Below are positions 16,320-24,291 of a stretch of 40,210 nucleotides of DNA, piece by piece. The position numbers and the translations under genes are program-made. The first letter of the stretch is position 1. Each line of letters opens with the position of its first letter. The notes under the pieces are model-generated. The model searched no databases and was not told the DNA's origin. It saw only the letters and a list, made by a program, of their open reading frames with translations. The stretch lies in IMG/VR virus record IMGVR_UViG_3300022924_000024, positions 1 through 40,210 of that record, one strand, 5' to 3'. This DNA is from a virus.

Positions 16320-16714
16320 TGGCTTCTATTAATATCGTACCAGCTCAAATTGACATCAGTCTTCCGAAGGCTGTTACTAAATCTATCGATTACACCTTTA
16401 AGAATATTGACCTCACCCCTATCGATGTCACGACAGCGACTATTCTGTTTACCGTTAAGAAGGTTGAAGCCGATCAGGATGCGACCGATAGCTCGGCTAA
16501 GATTGCGAAAGAACTTTCGATCACTGACGGCGCTAACGGTATGGCTAATCTGTTCCTGACTCAGGACGATACTTTTTTGGAAGTAGGTGATTATTACTAC
16601 GACATCAAGATTGCGCAACCTCACGACGCCGCTCCGACAACTGTAGACGTGGCGCTTATTGGCGTGTTCACTATCACAGCTGACAGCTCGAACCGCGTCG
16701 TGGGAATTGCATAA
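16319..16714 (+). CDS. BppU-N-like baseplate/fibre adaptor domain (131 aa)
   Basis: A single beta-sandwich pattern: IVPAQIDISLPKAVTKSIDY, TTATILFTVKK, GANGMANLFLTQDDT, VGDYYYDIKI, VALIGVFTI. This order of strands, with the Y-D-I-K-I strand and a final G-x-F-T-I strand, is characteristic of the BppU-N type domain that attaches receptor-binding proteins in Gram-positive phages. The assignment is by pattern from memory. Coupled by TAATG at both ends. Confidence 0.5.
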   Translation: MASINIVPAQIDISLPKAVTKSIDYTFKNIDLTPIDVTTATILFTVKKVEADQDATDSSAKIAKELSITDGANGMANLFLTQDDTFLEVGDYYYDIKIAQPHDAAPTTVDVALIGVFTITADSSNRVVGIA

Positions 16715-16941
16715 TGGATGTAATTGTTGGAACTTCAGCCAACGTTGTCGTAGAAGCTACTTCGTCTAGTCCTGTTACTGTTGAGACTAGCGCACCTGAA
16801 CAAACTGTTGAGGTTATCAGCTCGGTTGGTAAGGGTGCGAAAGGTGATAAAGGTGACACCGGTGGTATCGTTCCTATCACAGTCAGTGCAACTCCACCAG
16901 TAGACCCCGATGTAAACGACTTGTGGATTGACATAAGTTAA
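16714..16941 (+). CDS. Small collagen-like tail protein (75 aa)
   Basis: The N-terminal beta-like half (VIVGTSANVVVEATSSSPVT) is followed by a short collagen-like stretch, GKGAKGDKGDTG, and a C-terminus PPVDPDVNDLWIDIS of a kind common at the ends of phage fibre modules. Gly-x-y triplets suggest trimerisation, as in many fibres. It is probably a small linker in the fibre assembly. Confidence 0.6.
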   Translation: MDVIVGTSANVVVEATSSSPVTVETSAPEQTVEVISSVGKGAKGDKGDTGGIVPITVSATPPVDPDVNDLWIDIS

Positions 16942-16946
16942 GCTAT

Positions 16947-16952
16947 TATAAT
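16947..16952 (+). promoter_or_regulatory. -10 promoter element
   Basis: TATAAT (16947-16952) lies 25 bases before the next ATG. TTGACA at 16928-16933 is too close (13 bases) to be its -35 box. Confidence 0.4.
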
Positions 16953-16977
16953 ATTAGCAATTATAGGAGAAATAAAA

Positions 16978-17148
16978 ATGAGTAAAGAAAAAGATATTGA
17001 AGCGAATTTTCCCGATGAAGGTACTACTTTTGTTAGTCAACCCGCCCCTGATGGCGAGCCTGTTGACTCTGAAGCTGTTATCGTTCACGACACCGACGAA
17101 CAAGGTAACGTAATTGGCTGGCACAAAGAAGCCGGAGAAACTGAATAA
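16978..17148 (+). CDS. Small acidic protein (56 aa)
   Basis: ATG 16978 follows ATAGGAGAAATAAAA, one of the best ribosome-binding sites of the region. The product (MSKEKDIEANFPDEGTTF, later VIVHDTDEQGNVIGWHKEAG) is acidic and probably small and flexible. It ends with TAATG at the start of the next tail gene. Function unknown; it is likely a fibre accessory. Confidence 0.7.
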   Translation: MSKEKDIEANFPDEGTTFVSQPAPDGEPVDSEAVIVHDTDEQGNVIGWHKEAGETE

Positions 17149-17654
17149 TGGCATCAACACAATCATGGACTGAATATAATGGCGCATCTGCTGCTACGCC
17201 GACTGCATCACGTGCAGAAGCTAACTGGAAGCGTATCGATGACTCGACGACTCCTTACAGCTCAAGTCCTATCAACAGCACAAATAACGAAAATAGCATG
17301 ACAAAATATCAGGCTCTTGTGTTCGCTGGAACTTGGTCTAGCCTCTCAGTGTTGACATATAAGATCGATAACAACGCTCCTGCAACCGGTTTATCTATTG
17401 TTGGTTCGGTTGTCACCTCTGGTACAACACCATCAACAACTGCCTCTGGTGACTCAGCAATGAGTACAACTGGACTTGCGGCTAACTTCAACAACTCAAC
17501 TACTCCTTATGGTGCAGGTACTTCAAGCTCAACCGCTTCAGGGACAATGTATGCTAACGCACTTCGCACACAACTTCAGACAACTAGCTCATATGTTGGT
17601 GGTCCGGGTGATATTACTACTCGTACTATTACAGCAACCTGGACAGAATCTTAA
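17148..17654 (+). CDS. Ser/Thr-rich tail-associated protein (168 aa)
   Basis: Opens MASTQSWTEYNGASAATPT and continues as a Ser/Thr/Gly-rich beta protein (VLTYKIDNNAPATGLSIVGSV; DITTRTITATWTES). Low charge and many small polar residues fit a surface-exposed virion protein. It is translationally coupled to the preceding microgene. Specific function not recognised. Confidence 0.55.
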   Translation: MASTQSWTEYNGASAATPTASRAEANWKRIDDSTTPYSSSPINSTNNENSMTKYQALVFAGTWSSLSVLTYKIDNNAPATGLSIVGSVVTSGTTPSTTASGDSAMSTTGLAANFNNSTTPYGAGTSSSTASGTMYANALRTQLQTTSSYVGGPGDITTRTITATWTES

Positions 17655-17662
17655 CCAAAAAA

Positions 17663-17678
17663 CCTTAATCCAATAAGG
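17663..17678 (+). promoter_or_regulatory. Hairpin covering a ribosome-binding site
   Basis: CCTTA (17663-17667) can pair with TAAGG (17674-17678), part of the AAGGAG site of the next gene. This may lower translation unless ribosomes arrive from upstream. Confidence 0.35.
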
Positions 17679-17688
17679 AGTCAATCCA

Positions 17689-18051
17689 ATGACGCTTATC
17701 CCTCAAGATACATCCGTACAGGCAGAATATGCCGACGGATATATCCACGACGAAACAACCTTGAACGACGTATCTCCTTACGTCGAGTTCAAGAATATCT
17801 TCGATGATATCCTGCATAAACGACCAGAGGCCGAACATGGACCGATGGTACGCTTTACCGCGTTCTATAAGAATGCTAAATACGACATCGACTGGACGAC
17901 ACTGCCTGATAACGCACGGCCTATTCGTTTCCGAGATGGCGCTAGTTATTTAAGTGGTGGTGAAGAATGGTCTGAGTGGACAGGTATGCGGTTTGGTTAT
18001 CAGTTTAACGATGAGACGGGGAAGAACATCCAAGAAGTCCAGGAGCTATAG
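17689..18051 (+). CDS. Hypothetical tail-region protein (120 aa)
   Basis: A compact, acidic, aromatic-rich protein (YVEFKNIFDDILHKRPE; MVRFTAFYKNAKYDIDWTTLP; EEWSEWTGMRFGYQF). Unlike its neighbours it is not Ser/Thr-rich, and it may be an assembly chaperone rather than a fibre part. It has AAGGAG upstream. No family recognised. Confidence 0.6.
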   Translation: MTLIPQDTSVQAEYADGYIHDETTLNDVSPYVEFKNIFDDILHKRPEAEHGPMVRFTAFYKNAKYDIDWTTLPDNARPIRFRDGASYLSGGEEWSEWTGMRFGYQFNDETGKNIQEVQEL

Positions 18052-18054
18052 CTT

Positions 18055-19338
18055 GTGGCGAACAGATATCTAGTAGCATCTGGAAATTACACCAGTACCT
18101 CTGTCTGGTCTGCAACGTCGGGTGGCGCATCGGGGGCGTCAGTACCTGGTTCATTTGACGACGTATTTATAGAAAATAATTTCACTCTTACGGTAGACTC
18201 AAACTCGAACGCTCAGAGTGTAACTCATAGTTATGGAACTTTGATTGTAAGTGGCAACCGTACATTAGGTATTTCTAGAGCATATACATTTAGCGGAACT
18301 TCTTCAAAGATTGTTAGCATGCACGCTAGCACGGCAAGTTATTTTAACTTTCCGTCAGTGTCTGGATTCCAGCGTGGATTTACGTACGCTGTTGGGGCTA
18401 ACAATATACTAATATCCCCTGGTGTTGGTTCGATAACTGGCTCCGCATCATCAACTTCTCCTATAGTTATTGAAAGCCCTGTTTCAGTTGACTGGCCAGC
18501 TATCAACCTCACCTTCTTTGGTAGCAATGGAACAATTGATATTAAAGGGGCGAACAGTACCTTTACTAACTTTAGTGTTGCATCTGCATCTGGCCAGTTC
18601 ACTTCAAATTTGACGTTTGAAGCAGGTAAAACGTACACTATGCTCGGGACATTCTCTATGTCCGGTGTTACTGGCGTACCATTAATAGTAGACACAACCT
18701 CTTCCGGTAGCCAAGTTACGATATCTAAGTCGTCTGGCTCCGGCACGGCTGACTATGTCACTATGCGGGACAATAGTGCAACAGGCGGGGCCACCTTTAC
18801 TGCTACGAACTCTACTAATACTAGCGGGAACAGTGGCTGGATATTCCCTATACTAAGAACTAAGACGCAAACAGCGACTGCTAGAATTCAGAAGGGTCTT
18901 GCCAAAACCCAGACTGCTACGGCAAGGATTGCAACTCCAACCGAATACTCGAGAGGAAGTTATTCATCAATACCTTCAAACGCTGCATTGCTAACCACTA
19001 ATTATTCTTCGTCAGAGATAACAGATGTGAGTACTGTTGATGGGATCTTTGTAGATTTAATGATTGACGACGTATATGGCATACACCAGTTCAACCATAA
19101 AGGCACTAACAATACTAATCAAATTCACCCAACATGGACCGGCCGAATCGCGAAACCAGCAGCTAGCGTAAACGTAAAAATGGAGATTTATAACCGCACG
19201 AGTGGATTATGGGAGCTTCTCGACACTAATAACAGTGCAGCAGCGAATGCTACTATTACACTACAAGGACATGTGACCACCAGTCTATCTGATTATTACG
19301 ACGCCTTATATTATGTTGCAGTTAGGGTATATCAATAA
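18055..19338 (+). CDS. Beta-helix-like tail protein with KTQTATARI motifs
   Basis: GTG 18055 begins a 427-residue protein. The N-terminal 260 residues have the short repetitive strands of a right-handed beta-helix or similar surface protein (FIENNFTLTVDSNSNAQSV; YGTLIVSGNRTLG; STFTNFSVASASGQF). Two copies of KTQTATARI follow near residues 268-290, the unit massively repeated in the next gene. The C-terminal domain (about 300-427) looks like a beta-sandwich (VNVKMEIYNRTSGLWELL). It is probably a fibre or spike. A short ribosome-binding site (AGGAG) lies within the preceding gene. Confidence 0.6.
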   Translation: MANRYLVASGNYTSTSVWSATSGGASGASVPGSFDDVFIENNFTLTVDSNSNAQSVTHSYGTLIVSGNRTLGISRAYTFSGTSSKIVSMHASTASYFNFPSVSGFQRGFTYAVGANNILISPGVGSITGSASSTSPIVIESPVSVDWPAINLTFFGSNGTIDIKGANSTFTNFSVASASGQFTSNLTFEAGKTYTMLGTFSMSGVTGVPLIVDTTSSGSQVTISKSSGSGTADYVTMRDNSATGGATFTATNSTNTSGNSGWIFPILRTKTQTATARIQKGLAKTQTATARIATPTEYSRGSYSSIPSNAALLTTNYSSSEITDVSTVDGIFVDLMIDDVYGIHQFNHKGTNNTNQIHPTWTGRIAKPAASVNVKMEIYNRTSGLWELLDTNNSAAANATITLQGHVTTSLSDYYDALYYVAVRVYQ

Positions 19339-20945
19339 TGCCTACTTTTGGACCAACTGGCGATAATGGCAATACTAATGCCGTAACGGCTGACCGCATA
19401 TTCTTACTGTCGGCCGCTCCCGCGAGCGGTGGTACTTTAGACAGCTTCACGGCTCGAGCTTGGCTCGCTGGTGCAGGCTCAAAAGGCATGCGAGCTGTCA
19501 TCTATTCAGATTCTAGTGGTGTCCCCGGCACTCTATTAGCCGTATCTGATGATATAGCCGTGACGAATACATCTGAAGCCGCTCAAAACATGGTCTTCTC
19601 TGGCGCTAATAGGATTGTGTTAGTCGCTAGTACCACCTACTGGATCGGTATTCACTTCGAGGCTGGTTCTCCTAATATGACCCTCTCAAGGGCTAATACA
19701 GCTAACCTCACAAGGCTCAGTAGTACCTCGATATCTTTTGCTTCTACTCCAAGCACGGTCACGACAACTACTGCTGCAGGCCCAGTCGACATGTATGCAA
19801 CGTATGTTACTTCATTCACGGGTACAAAAACCCAGACGGCAACTGGTAGAATCCAAAACACTCGTACTAAAACTCAATCAGCTATCGCTAGAGTCGTTGC
19901 TCGATTAGGGACTGATTATTACAATCCAGGCTTCGCCAACATATATACTAAAACTCAATCAGCTGTCGCGAGGGTTAGTAAAAATCTCACAAAAACTCAA
20001 AGTTCTATTGCGAGAATCAGTAAGACACTAACCAAAACTCAGCCCGCTGTTGCGAGATTAGCAAACATACTCACGAAGACCCAAACGGCAACTGCACGCA
20101 TAAGTGGAGGTGTTCAATACACTAAAACACAACCAGCCATTGCTAGGATCTCGCAAAATTATACAAAAACCCAGACAGCTACTGCAAGGATTCAAAGAAT
20201 ACTCACGAAGACGCAACCAGCAGTGGCGCGAATTGCATACATTTATATCAAGACCCAGACTGCTACGGCGAGAATATCTCAGAACTATTCAAAGACCCAA
20301 ACAGCTATTGCTCGAATTCAACGTACACTTACCAAGACACAACCGGCTACAGCAAGAATCCAGATTGTTAGTACCAAAACTCAACCTGCGACAGCCCGTA
20401 TTAGTAAAATATTCACAAAAACACAGCCTACTACTGCCCGTATTTCTCAAACTTTCACAAAGACGCAGTCAGCAACGGCGCGCATCCAACGTAGCCTCAC
20501 CCGTACACAGTCTGCCACTGCTAGGATCGTAGCGCAACCATTCAGACTACAGACAGTAGTAGCGAGAATCAGTAATACCAGGACTCGTACCCAAACAGCC
20601 GTAGCAAGAATTGGCATCGGCGGATTAAAGACGCAAACAGCTATTGCTCGCATTATCGTGAGCCGAACTCGTACTCAGACCGCTACAGCTCGTCTTCAAA
20701 AAAGTGTGGAAAAGACGCAAACAGCTATTGCTCGCATCGCTATGCGTAGCCAAGTTAGTCAACCTGCTGTCGCTCGTATTGCAAACGTTTACCTCGGTGG
20801 TTTATGGTGGTGGAACGGCGTGAAATGGGTATCGAAACCGGTCAAAGTTTGGAATGGTACAACTTGGGTCGTTAAGCCTTTGAAGCGATGGAATGGTACA
20901 ACTTGGGTGACACTATATGGAAGCACGATTATTGGGTCAATATAG
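19338..20945 (+). CDS. KTQxAxARI-repeat tail fibre protein
   Basis: The 535-residue protein has three parts. Residues about 1-160 form a beta-sandwich resembling a carbohydrate-binding domain (MRAVIYSDSSGVPGTLLAVS; TTYWIGIHFEAG). Residues 163-481 hold 22 copies of KTQ-x-A-x-ARI, mostly with a 14-residue spacing. Residues about 489-525 hold three WNG-x2-WV units, a type of terminal repeat familiar from phage tail proteins. It lacks membrane or signal segments. The repeat region is probably an elongated shaft or decoy surface; the terminal units may bind glycan. Coupled to the preceding gene by TAATG. Confidence 0.65.
   Translation: MPTFGPTGDNGNTNAVTADRIFLLSAAPASGGTLDSFTARAWLAGAGSKGMRAVIYSDSSGVPGTLLAVSDDIAVTNTSEAAQNMVFSGANRIVLVASTTYWIGIHFEAGSPNMTLSRANTANLTRLSSTSISFASTPSTVTTTTAAGPVDMYATYVTSFTGTKTQTATGRIQNTRTKTQSAIARVVARLGTDYYNPGFANIYTKTQSAVARVSKNLTKTQSSIARISKTLTKTQPAVARLANILTKTQTATARISGGVQYTKTQPAIARISQNYTKTQTATARIQRILTKTQPAVARIAYIYIKTQTATARISQNYSKTQTAIARIQRTLTKTQPATARIQIVSTKTQPATARISKIFTKTQPTTARISQTFTKTQSATARIQRSLTRTQSATARIVAQPFRLQTVVARISNTRTRTQTAVARIGIGGLKTQTAIARIIVSRTRTQTATARLQKSVEKTQTAIARIAMRSQVSQPAVARIANVYLGGLWWWNGVKWVSKPVKVWNGTTWVVKPLKRWNGTTWVTLYGSTIIGSI
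19824..20780 (+). repeat. 22 imperfect 42-bp repeats encoding KTQxAxARI
   Basis: The protein core is strongly kept (Lys-Thr-Gln, Ala, Ala-Arg-Ile) while codons differ freely between copies (AAA/AAG, ACT/ACC/ACA/ACG, CAA/CAG), so selection acts on the protein rather than DNA identity. The last six copies have irregular spacing. Confidence 0.9.
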
Positions 20946-20974
20946 TTGTACAAGTATATGCTTATTGCTATACT
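20946..20974 (+). promoter_or_regulatory. Strong promoter of the lysis cassette
   Basis: TTGTAC (20946-20951), exactly 17 bases, TATACT (20969-20974) with TGC extension. The spacer and -10 form an inverted repeat AAGTATA...TATACTT (20952-20958 with 20969-20975), which could serve as an operator. Confidence 0.7.
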
Positions 20975-21013
20975 TACTTCATAACAGCATCAAATAAAAA
21001 GTTGAAATAAAAT

Positions 21014-21256
21014 ATGCCAGACGGATCACCAGATATAGCCACGTACTTCTTCACGCAAGGGATACTTGGCGTACTTGTATTAGTCTTAGGGTTCGTTTGC
21101 TATAAACTATACAACAAAGTGCAGTCACTGCAGGATGCACGCCTACAAGACCAGAAAGATGTCACTAAGGATGTAACAACAGTGCTTGCTGCTAATACGA
21201 CTTCTAATAATTTACTGGCCGAGAAAATTGAAAATGGTAAGAGGAGTGGTCATTAA
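21014..21256 (+). CDS. Small single-pass membrane protein of lysis cassette
   Basis: One strong membrane segment (GILGVLVLVLGFVCYKLY, about residues 16-33) is followed by a polar coiled-coil-like tail (VQSLQDARLQDQKDVTKDVTT). The 80-residue size and position at the head of the lysis operon fit a holin, antiholin or spanin-like component; which one cannot be decided. The leader has no ribosome-binding site. The stop overlaps the next start (TAATG). Confidence 0.65.
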   Translation: MPDGSPDIATYFFTQGILGVLVLVLGFVCYKLYNKVQSLQDARLQDQKDVTKDVTTVLAANTTSNNLLAEKIENGKRSGH

Positions 21257-21456
21257 TGAAGCTCTTTAATTTCAAGAAAAAACCTGCGTCTATTCCTATT
21301 GACGCAGAGTTAGAAGCTCGCAAGAAGAAGAACAAATCAGTCGTGATGACTGCTACTAAAGCGAGCAACCAGTTGAATAAATTGATAGAAGAGAACGGTT
21401 TCACCGTTACTATAGCTCTAGCCATGGGTGCTAAACAAGCAAAGGAAGGTAAGTAA
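21256..21456 (+). CDS. Small basic protein of lysis cassette (66 aa)
   Basis: Lys-rich N-terminus (MKLFNFKKKPASIPID; EARKKKNKSVV) with an amphipathic second half (NGFTVTIALAMGAKQAKEG). No long membrane segment. Coupled to both neighbours and probably part of lysis control; function unknown. Confidence 0.6.
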   Translation: MKLFNFKKKPASIPIDAELEARKKKNKSVVMTATKASNQLNKLIEENGFTVTIALAMGAKQAKEGK

Positions 21457-21458
21457 TC

Positions 21459-21854
21459 ATGGATATCAAGACTCTAGCAGTAGTTTTGCTGATAGCACAC
21501 CTTGTGTCAATCGTATTTATTGCACTTGTCCTCGTACTACAGGCAAAACTGTTCAAGAAAAAAGTTCAACCAAGTTTGATTGGCTTCCGTCGCCTGCTCT
21601 TTGTTCTGGCGCTAGTCGTCTTCACAGGTAACTTAGTACCTATCGGAGTCGACGCACTTACAATTTTCAGCCTCGTCGAGAGGAGTAGCAGTACTATTAA
21701 TCCTATCGGCGTAGCTTACAGCGTCTCTAACGCGGTCGTTTTTGGAACTTCAGCTCTGTTAATCTGGTTTTTATACCGAATGGCAGCAACAACCGTCCTT
21801 ATCACGGAACGTGACAAAAAGACAGAACGTGATAAACTAGATCTAAATAAGTAG
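21459..21854 (+). CDS. Multi-spanning membrane protein, holin candidate
   Basis: 131 residues with three hydrophobic segments: about 6-28 (AVVLLIAHLVSIVFIALVLV), 45-65 (LLFVLALVVFTGNLVPIGV), and 85-108 (AVVFGTSALLIWFLYRM), ending in a charged tail (ERDKKTERDKLDL). Number of segments, size, charged C-terminus and position directly before the endolysin make it a good holin candidate. AAGGAAGG lies upstream. Confidence 0.65.
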   Translation: MDIKTLAVVLLIAHLVSIVFIALVLVLQAKLFKKKVQPSLIGFRRLLFVLALVVFTGNLVPIGVDALTIFSLVERSSSTINPIGVAYSVSNAVVFGTSALLIWFLYRMAATTVLITERDKKTERDKLDLNK

Positions 21855-21863
21855 GAGGATCAC

Positions 21864-23099
21864 ATGTTAGAACACATCATCGTTGCACTCGTCGGAGTTG
21901 GAATACTCGGCGCGGCATACTTAGTCGATCTTATCATCGGCGTTACTCGGGTCATTTTCACTGAATCAATCAAGTTTAGTTGGAAGAAAGTCCTTCAAGA
22001 CTTTATCCGAGCATTGCTCATCGGAACATCAGTTGTTGCCTACATCGCCGTATTCGACGCGCTTGCGTGGTATGGCACGCTTACTGGTGCGAACCTTGAA
22101 GTTCTCAACCAGTTCGGTATGGGTGGTCTTATCGCCGCTGTTATTGGTGGATCAGCTTGGTATCTCACTAACGCCGGTAAGAACCTGTTCAATTTCCTCA
22201 ACAGTAAAGGTGTAAAAGTCCAAATCGACTCAACAAAAGCTGACTATGCAGGCATCACAAAGCCTATTCTCGAATTCGTTGAGAATATTAATAGTACACC
22301 AAAAGTTGCTGTTGAAGCTCATAAAGCCTTTGAGACTGAAGGTGGAATTGGCGCTGCTTACTCTGTTCCTATCGGTAGTTACGACGAGTTCCGAAATGCT
22401 GTAAATGGTAACGCTTACGACCTTGACGGCGCTTACGGACCTCAGTGTTGGGACGGCGCAGCCCTCCTTTGGCAGCAAATTGGCCGCTCACTTTCAACCG
22501 GTGGTACTGGTATCGCAGCTGGTTGTTGGAACGTCGAGTCAGCTCGCAATTCAAACGCCGGTGGCGACTTTGATCTGATCTGGAACTTGAACGACGTGAA
22601 GCGTGGTGACGTAGTTGTTCTTGGTGCTAACGGCGCTAACCACATCGCCTTCGCCGACGAGAACTACAACGGTAGTGGTCGCCTCAGCCTTCTTGGACAA
22701 AATCAAGGTAATGGTGCTGGTATCAACGGTAAACCGTTCAACATCATCTCTGTTGGTATGAGTGGATTCTCTGGTGCATTCCGCTTCAAACGTTGGAATC
22801 AAGCGCCGACTCCTACACCTGAGCCGACTCCAGAACCAACACCTGAAACTCCAACTGTTCCAAACAACCCTGAACCAGGACGCGCCATAGCTGTCGGTGA
22901 TACTGTTATCGCCAGTGGTCGTGGCGCCTCAAGCAGCTATGGCGACGGTCCATTTACAGCTGACTTCTCTGATACCGCTATGCGAGTAATCGGGATAAAC
23001 AACGGCTATTACGCGTTGAACCAGTATAACGCCGGTGAGCCAGGCAACGTGTCTGACACAACGGGCTGGTGGTCAAAGGACCAAGTTCGATCCGTTTAG
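21864..23099 (+). CDS. CHAP endolysin fused to a holin-like membrane domain
   Basis: 411 residues behind a strong TAGGAGG. Residues 1-112 hold three likely membrane helices (about 4-30, 47-69, 84-100) instead of a cleavable signal. Residues about 170-311 form a CHAP amidase/peptidase domain: Cys195 in QCWDGA, His260 in NHIAFA, Asn280 in LLGQNQ are the expected catalytic residues. A Pro/Thr/Glu hinge (about 314-338) leads to a C-terminal SH3-like wall-binding domain (about 340-411, ending GWWSKDQVRSV). It cuts peptidoglycan at the end of infection. The membrane domain suggests that enzyme and holin functions are joined or that the enzyme is membrane-anchored. Confidence 0.85.
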   Translation: MLEHIIVALVGVGILGAAYLVDLIIGVTRVIFTESIKFSWKKVLQDFIRALLIGTSVVAYIAVFDALAWYGTLTGANLEVLNQFGMGGLIAAVIGGSAWYLTNAGKNLFNFLNSKGVKVQIDSTKADYAGITKPILEFVENINSTPKVAVEAHKAFETEGGIGAAYSVPIGSYDEFRNAVNGNAYDLDGAYGPQCWDGAALLWQQIGRSLSTGGTGIAAGCWNVESARNSNAGGDFDLIWNLNDVKRGDVVVLGANGANHIAFADENYNGSGRLSLLGQNQGNGAGINGKPFNIISVGMSGFSGAFRFKRWNQAPTPTPEPTPEPTPETPTVPNNPEPGRAIAVGDTVIASGRGASSSYGDGPFTADFSDTAMRVIGINNGYYALNQYNAGEPGNVSDTTGWWSKDQVRSV

Positions 23100-23248
23100 T
23101 GAGTAACGATCCTTTTAGAATAAGCAAGTCACTCCAAAAGCTCATAAATCAAGCTCGCGAAAATAGAAAGCCAAAGGTTGTACAATTATGGAACAAATAC
23201 CGAACCAAGCTGAAAGAGTATCTGAGATCCAAAAAGACACGGAGTTAA
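23099..23248 (+). CDS. Possible small basic protein (49 aa)
   Basis: GTG 23099 overlaps the endolysin stop by one base (TAGTG). The frame (VSNDPFRISKSLQKLINQAR, later LWNKYRTKLKEYLRSKK) is Lys/Arg-rich and helical. It overlaps the next gene by 61 bases in another frame. Without it, 88 bases would be empty in a packed region. Real or not is uncertain. Confidence 0.4.
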   Translation: MSNDPFRISKSLQKLINQARENRKPKVVQLWNKYRTKLKEYLRSKKTRS

Positions 23249-23361
23249 CCGCTCGTCTTCTTGGCGCTCTTGGTTTAGTTGATGCTTCACTGTACGAATA
23301 TGACAACCCTTCCCACATCGATCAAGCGTGGACACGACCCGTTGAAGTGGTAGAAAACTAA
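23188..23361 (+). CDS. Small acidic hypothetical protein (57 aa)
   Basis: ATG 23188 with AAAGG upstream; product MEQIPNQAERVSEIQKDTEL, then LLGALGLVDASLYEYDNPSH. The stop overlaps the next ATG by one base (TAATG at 23359-23363). Likely real by packing; function unknown. Confidence 0.6.
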   Translation: MEQIPNQAERVSEIQKDTELTARLLGALGLVDASLYEYDNPSHIDQAWTRPVEVVEN

Positions 23362-23702
23362 TGCTACGGGAGAACAATCACCACGAGTTTTATGCTCGCC
23401 GTGATATGCTCTCCTATCGTCTCAGCAGTCAACTGCGCAATAATGAGCGTACACAGATAGTGTTACCTGTCGAGATCCACAATGATCTTCATGCAAATGT
23501 GCCAGCAATGCGCGTTCCTAGCGCGTCTGTGGCACGTTTTGCTTTGAGTCACTTAAATGGACTGCCCCGCCGATATAAGTCACTAGACGCAGCGAAAAGC
23601 TTGTCAGACGAGTTTTTTGACGAGCCTCTTGGCGAACACCTGGCTTTGCAACTGCCATTCCTGATACTCGGAACTGAAGCATTGAGGAGAACCCATCTAT
23701 GA
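23361..23702 (+). CDS. Hypothetical protein (113 aa)
   Basis: A soluble protein with a basic N-terminus (MLRENNHHEFYARRDMLSYR) and a conserved-looking core (IVLPVEIHNDLHANVPAMRV; RFALSHLNGLPRRYKSLDA). It lies in the run of small genes after the endolysin, coupled to both sides. No family recognised. Confidence 0.65.
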   Translation: MLRENNHHEFYARRDMLSYRLSSQLRNNERTQIVLPVEIHNDLHANVPAMRVPSASVARFALSHLNGLPRRYKSLDAAKSLSDEFFDEPLGEHLALQLPFLILGTEALRRTHL

Positions 23703-23995
23703 GCAAAGATAAAAACTACGAAGTTGAGAGACAAGCGCGACCAGAAGATAACTTGGCCAATGGGTACTTTGAGTTGCTGAGATCAGTTGAATACGCAGAC
23801 GATAAGAAATACTCACTGACACACCTACAAGCACTTGGTCACTTCTGGGCCGAAGAATGTACCAACCCTTTACGTAGCGAGCGCGGTCAAACCGAGGCGA
23901 AACTAATCACTGATCGCATTACCTTCGAGTGTGCTGCTCGTCTTGGAAGAGTCACCATACTTAGTGCCTTCTATAAAGAAACAACCTCCGCTTAA
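23699..23995 (+). CDS. Hypothetical protein (98 aa), last rightward gene
   Basis: It overlaps the preceding gene by four bases (ATGA). The acidic, helical product (YFELLRSVEYADDKKYSLTHL; LGHFWAEECTNPLRSERG) has no recognised motif. It is followed at once by a bidirectional terminator. Confidence 0.65.
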   Translation: MSKDKNYEVERQARPEDNLANGYFELLRSVEYADDKKYSLTHLQALGHFWAEECTNPLRSERGQTEAKLITDRITFECAARLGRVTILSAFYKETTSA

Positions 23996-24012
23996 TACGG
24001 AGGTCTTTTGTT
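23984..24012. terminator. Bidirectional terminator between converging operons
   Basis: ACCTCCG (23984-23990) pairs perfectly with CGGAGGT (23998-24004). Rightward it continues CTTTTGTTT; leftward it continues TGTTTCTTT, so it can stop transcription both ways. Confidence 0.8.
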
Positions 24013-24054
24013 TCATCACAAGCAGGAAATTGGCATTACGCCTTACTTATTTTA

Positions 24055-24249
24055 CTAGAATAGGACTTTTCTTGAACAGAAATAACCTATTCCAGACAGA
24101 ACGCCAACTGCGATTGAAATTGCAATCCAGTTGAACGGAAGCACACCGGCCAACAGGGTAATGACCCAGAAGATCAGCGCGGCGACTACGAACACAATTA
24201 CGGCTATTAAAAGGCTTGATACGACACGGTTTCCAAAGTTTTCTAACAT
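24055..24249 (-). CDS. Small two-helix membrane protein (64 aa)
   Basis: Two hydrophobic segments, about 10-34 (VSSLLIAVIVFVVAALIFWV) and 37-58 (GVLPFNWIAISIAVGVLSGI), with a short basic end (CSRKVLF). It has its own -10 box and an AGGAAGGAT site and is the last leftward gene. It could be an extra holin, antiholin or superinfection-exclusion protein; nothing decides between them. Confidence 0.7.
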   Translation of the reverse strand: MLENFGNRVVSSLLIAVIVFVVAALIFWVITLLAGVLPFNWIAISIAVGVLSGIGYFCSRKVLF

Positions 24250-24275
24250 ATAGATCCTTCCTTATTTACCCTTTT

Positions 24276-24281
24276 ATTATA
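24276..24281 (-). promoter_or_regulatory. -10 box of the small membrane protein gene
   Basis: A perfect TATAAT on the minus strand 27 bases before its ATG; no clear -35 box. Confidence 0.5.
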
Positions 24282-24291
24282 ACCCTTATCG

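Noticed and set aside
19824-20780. Repeat array considered as CRISPR
   Set aside because: The units are in-frame coding repeats with diverged DNA and no unique spacers.
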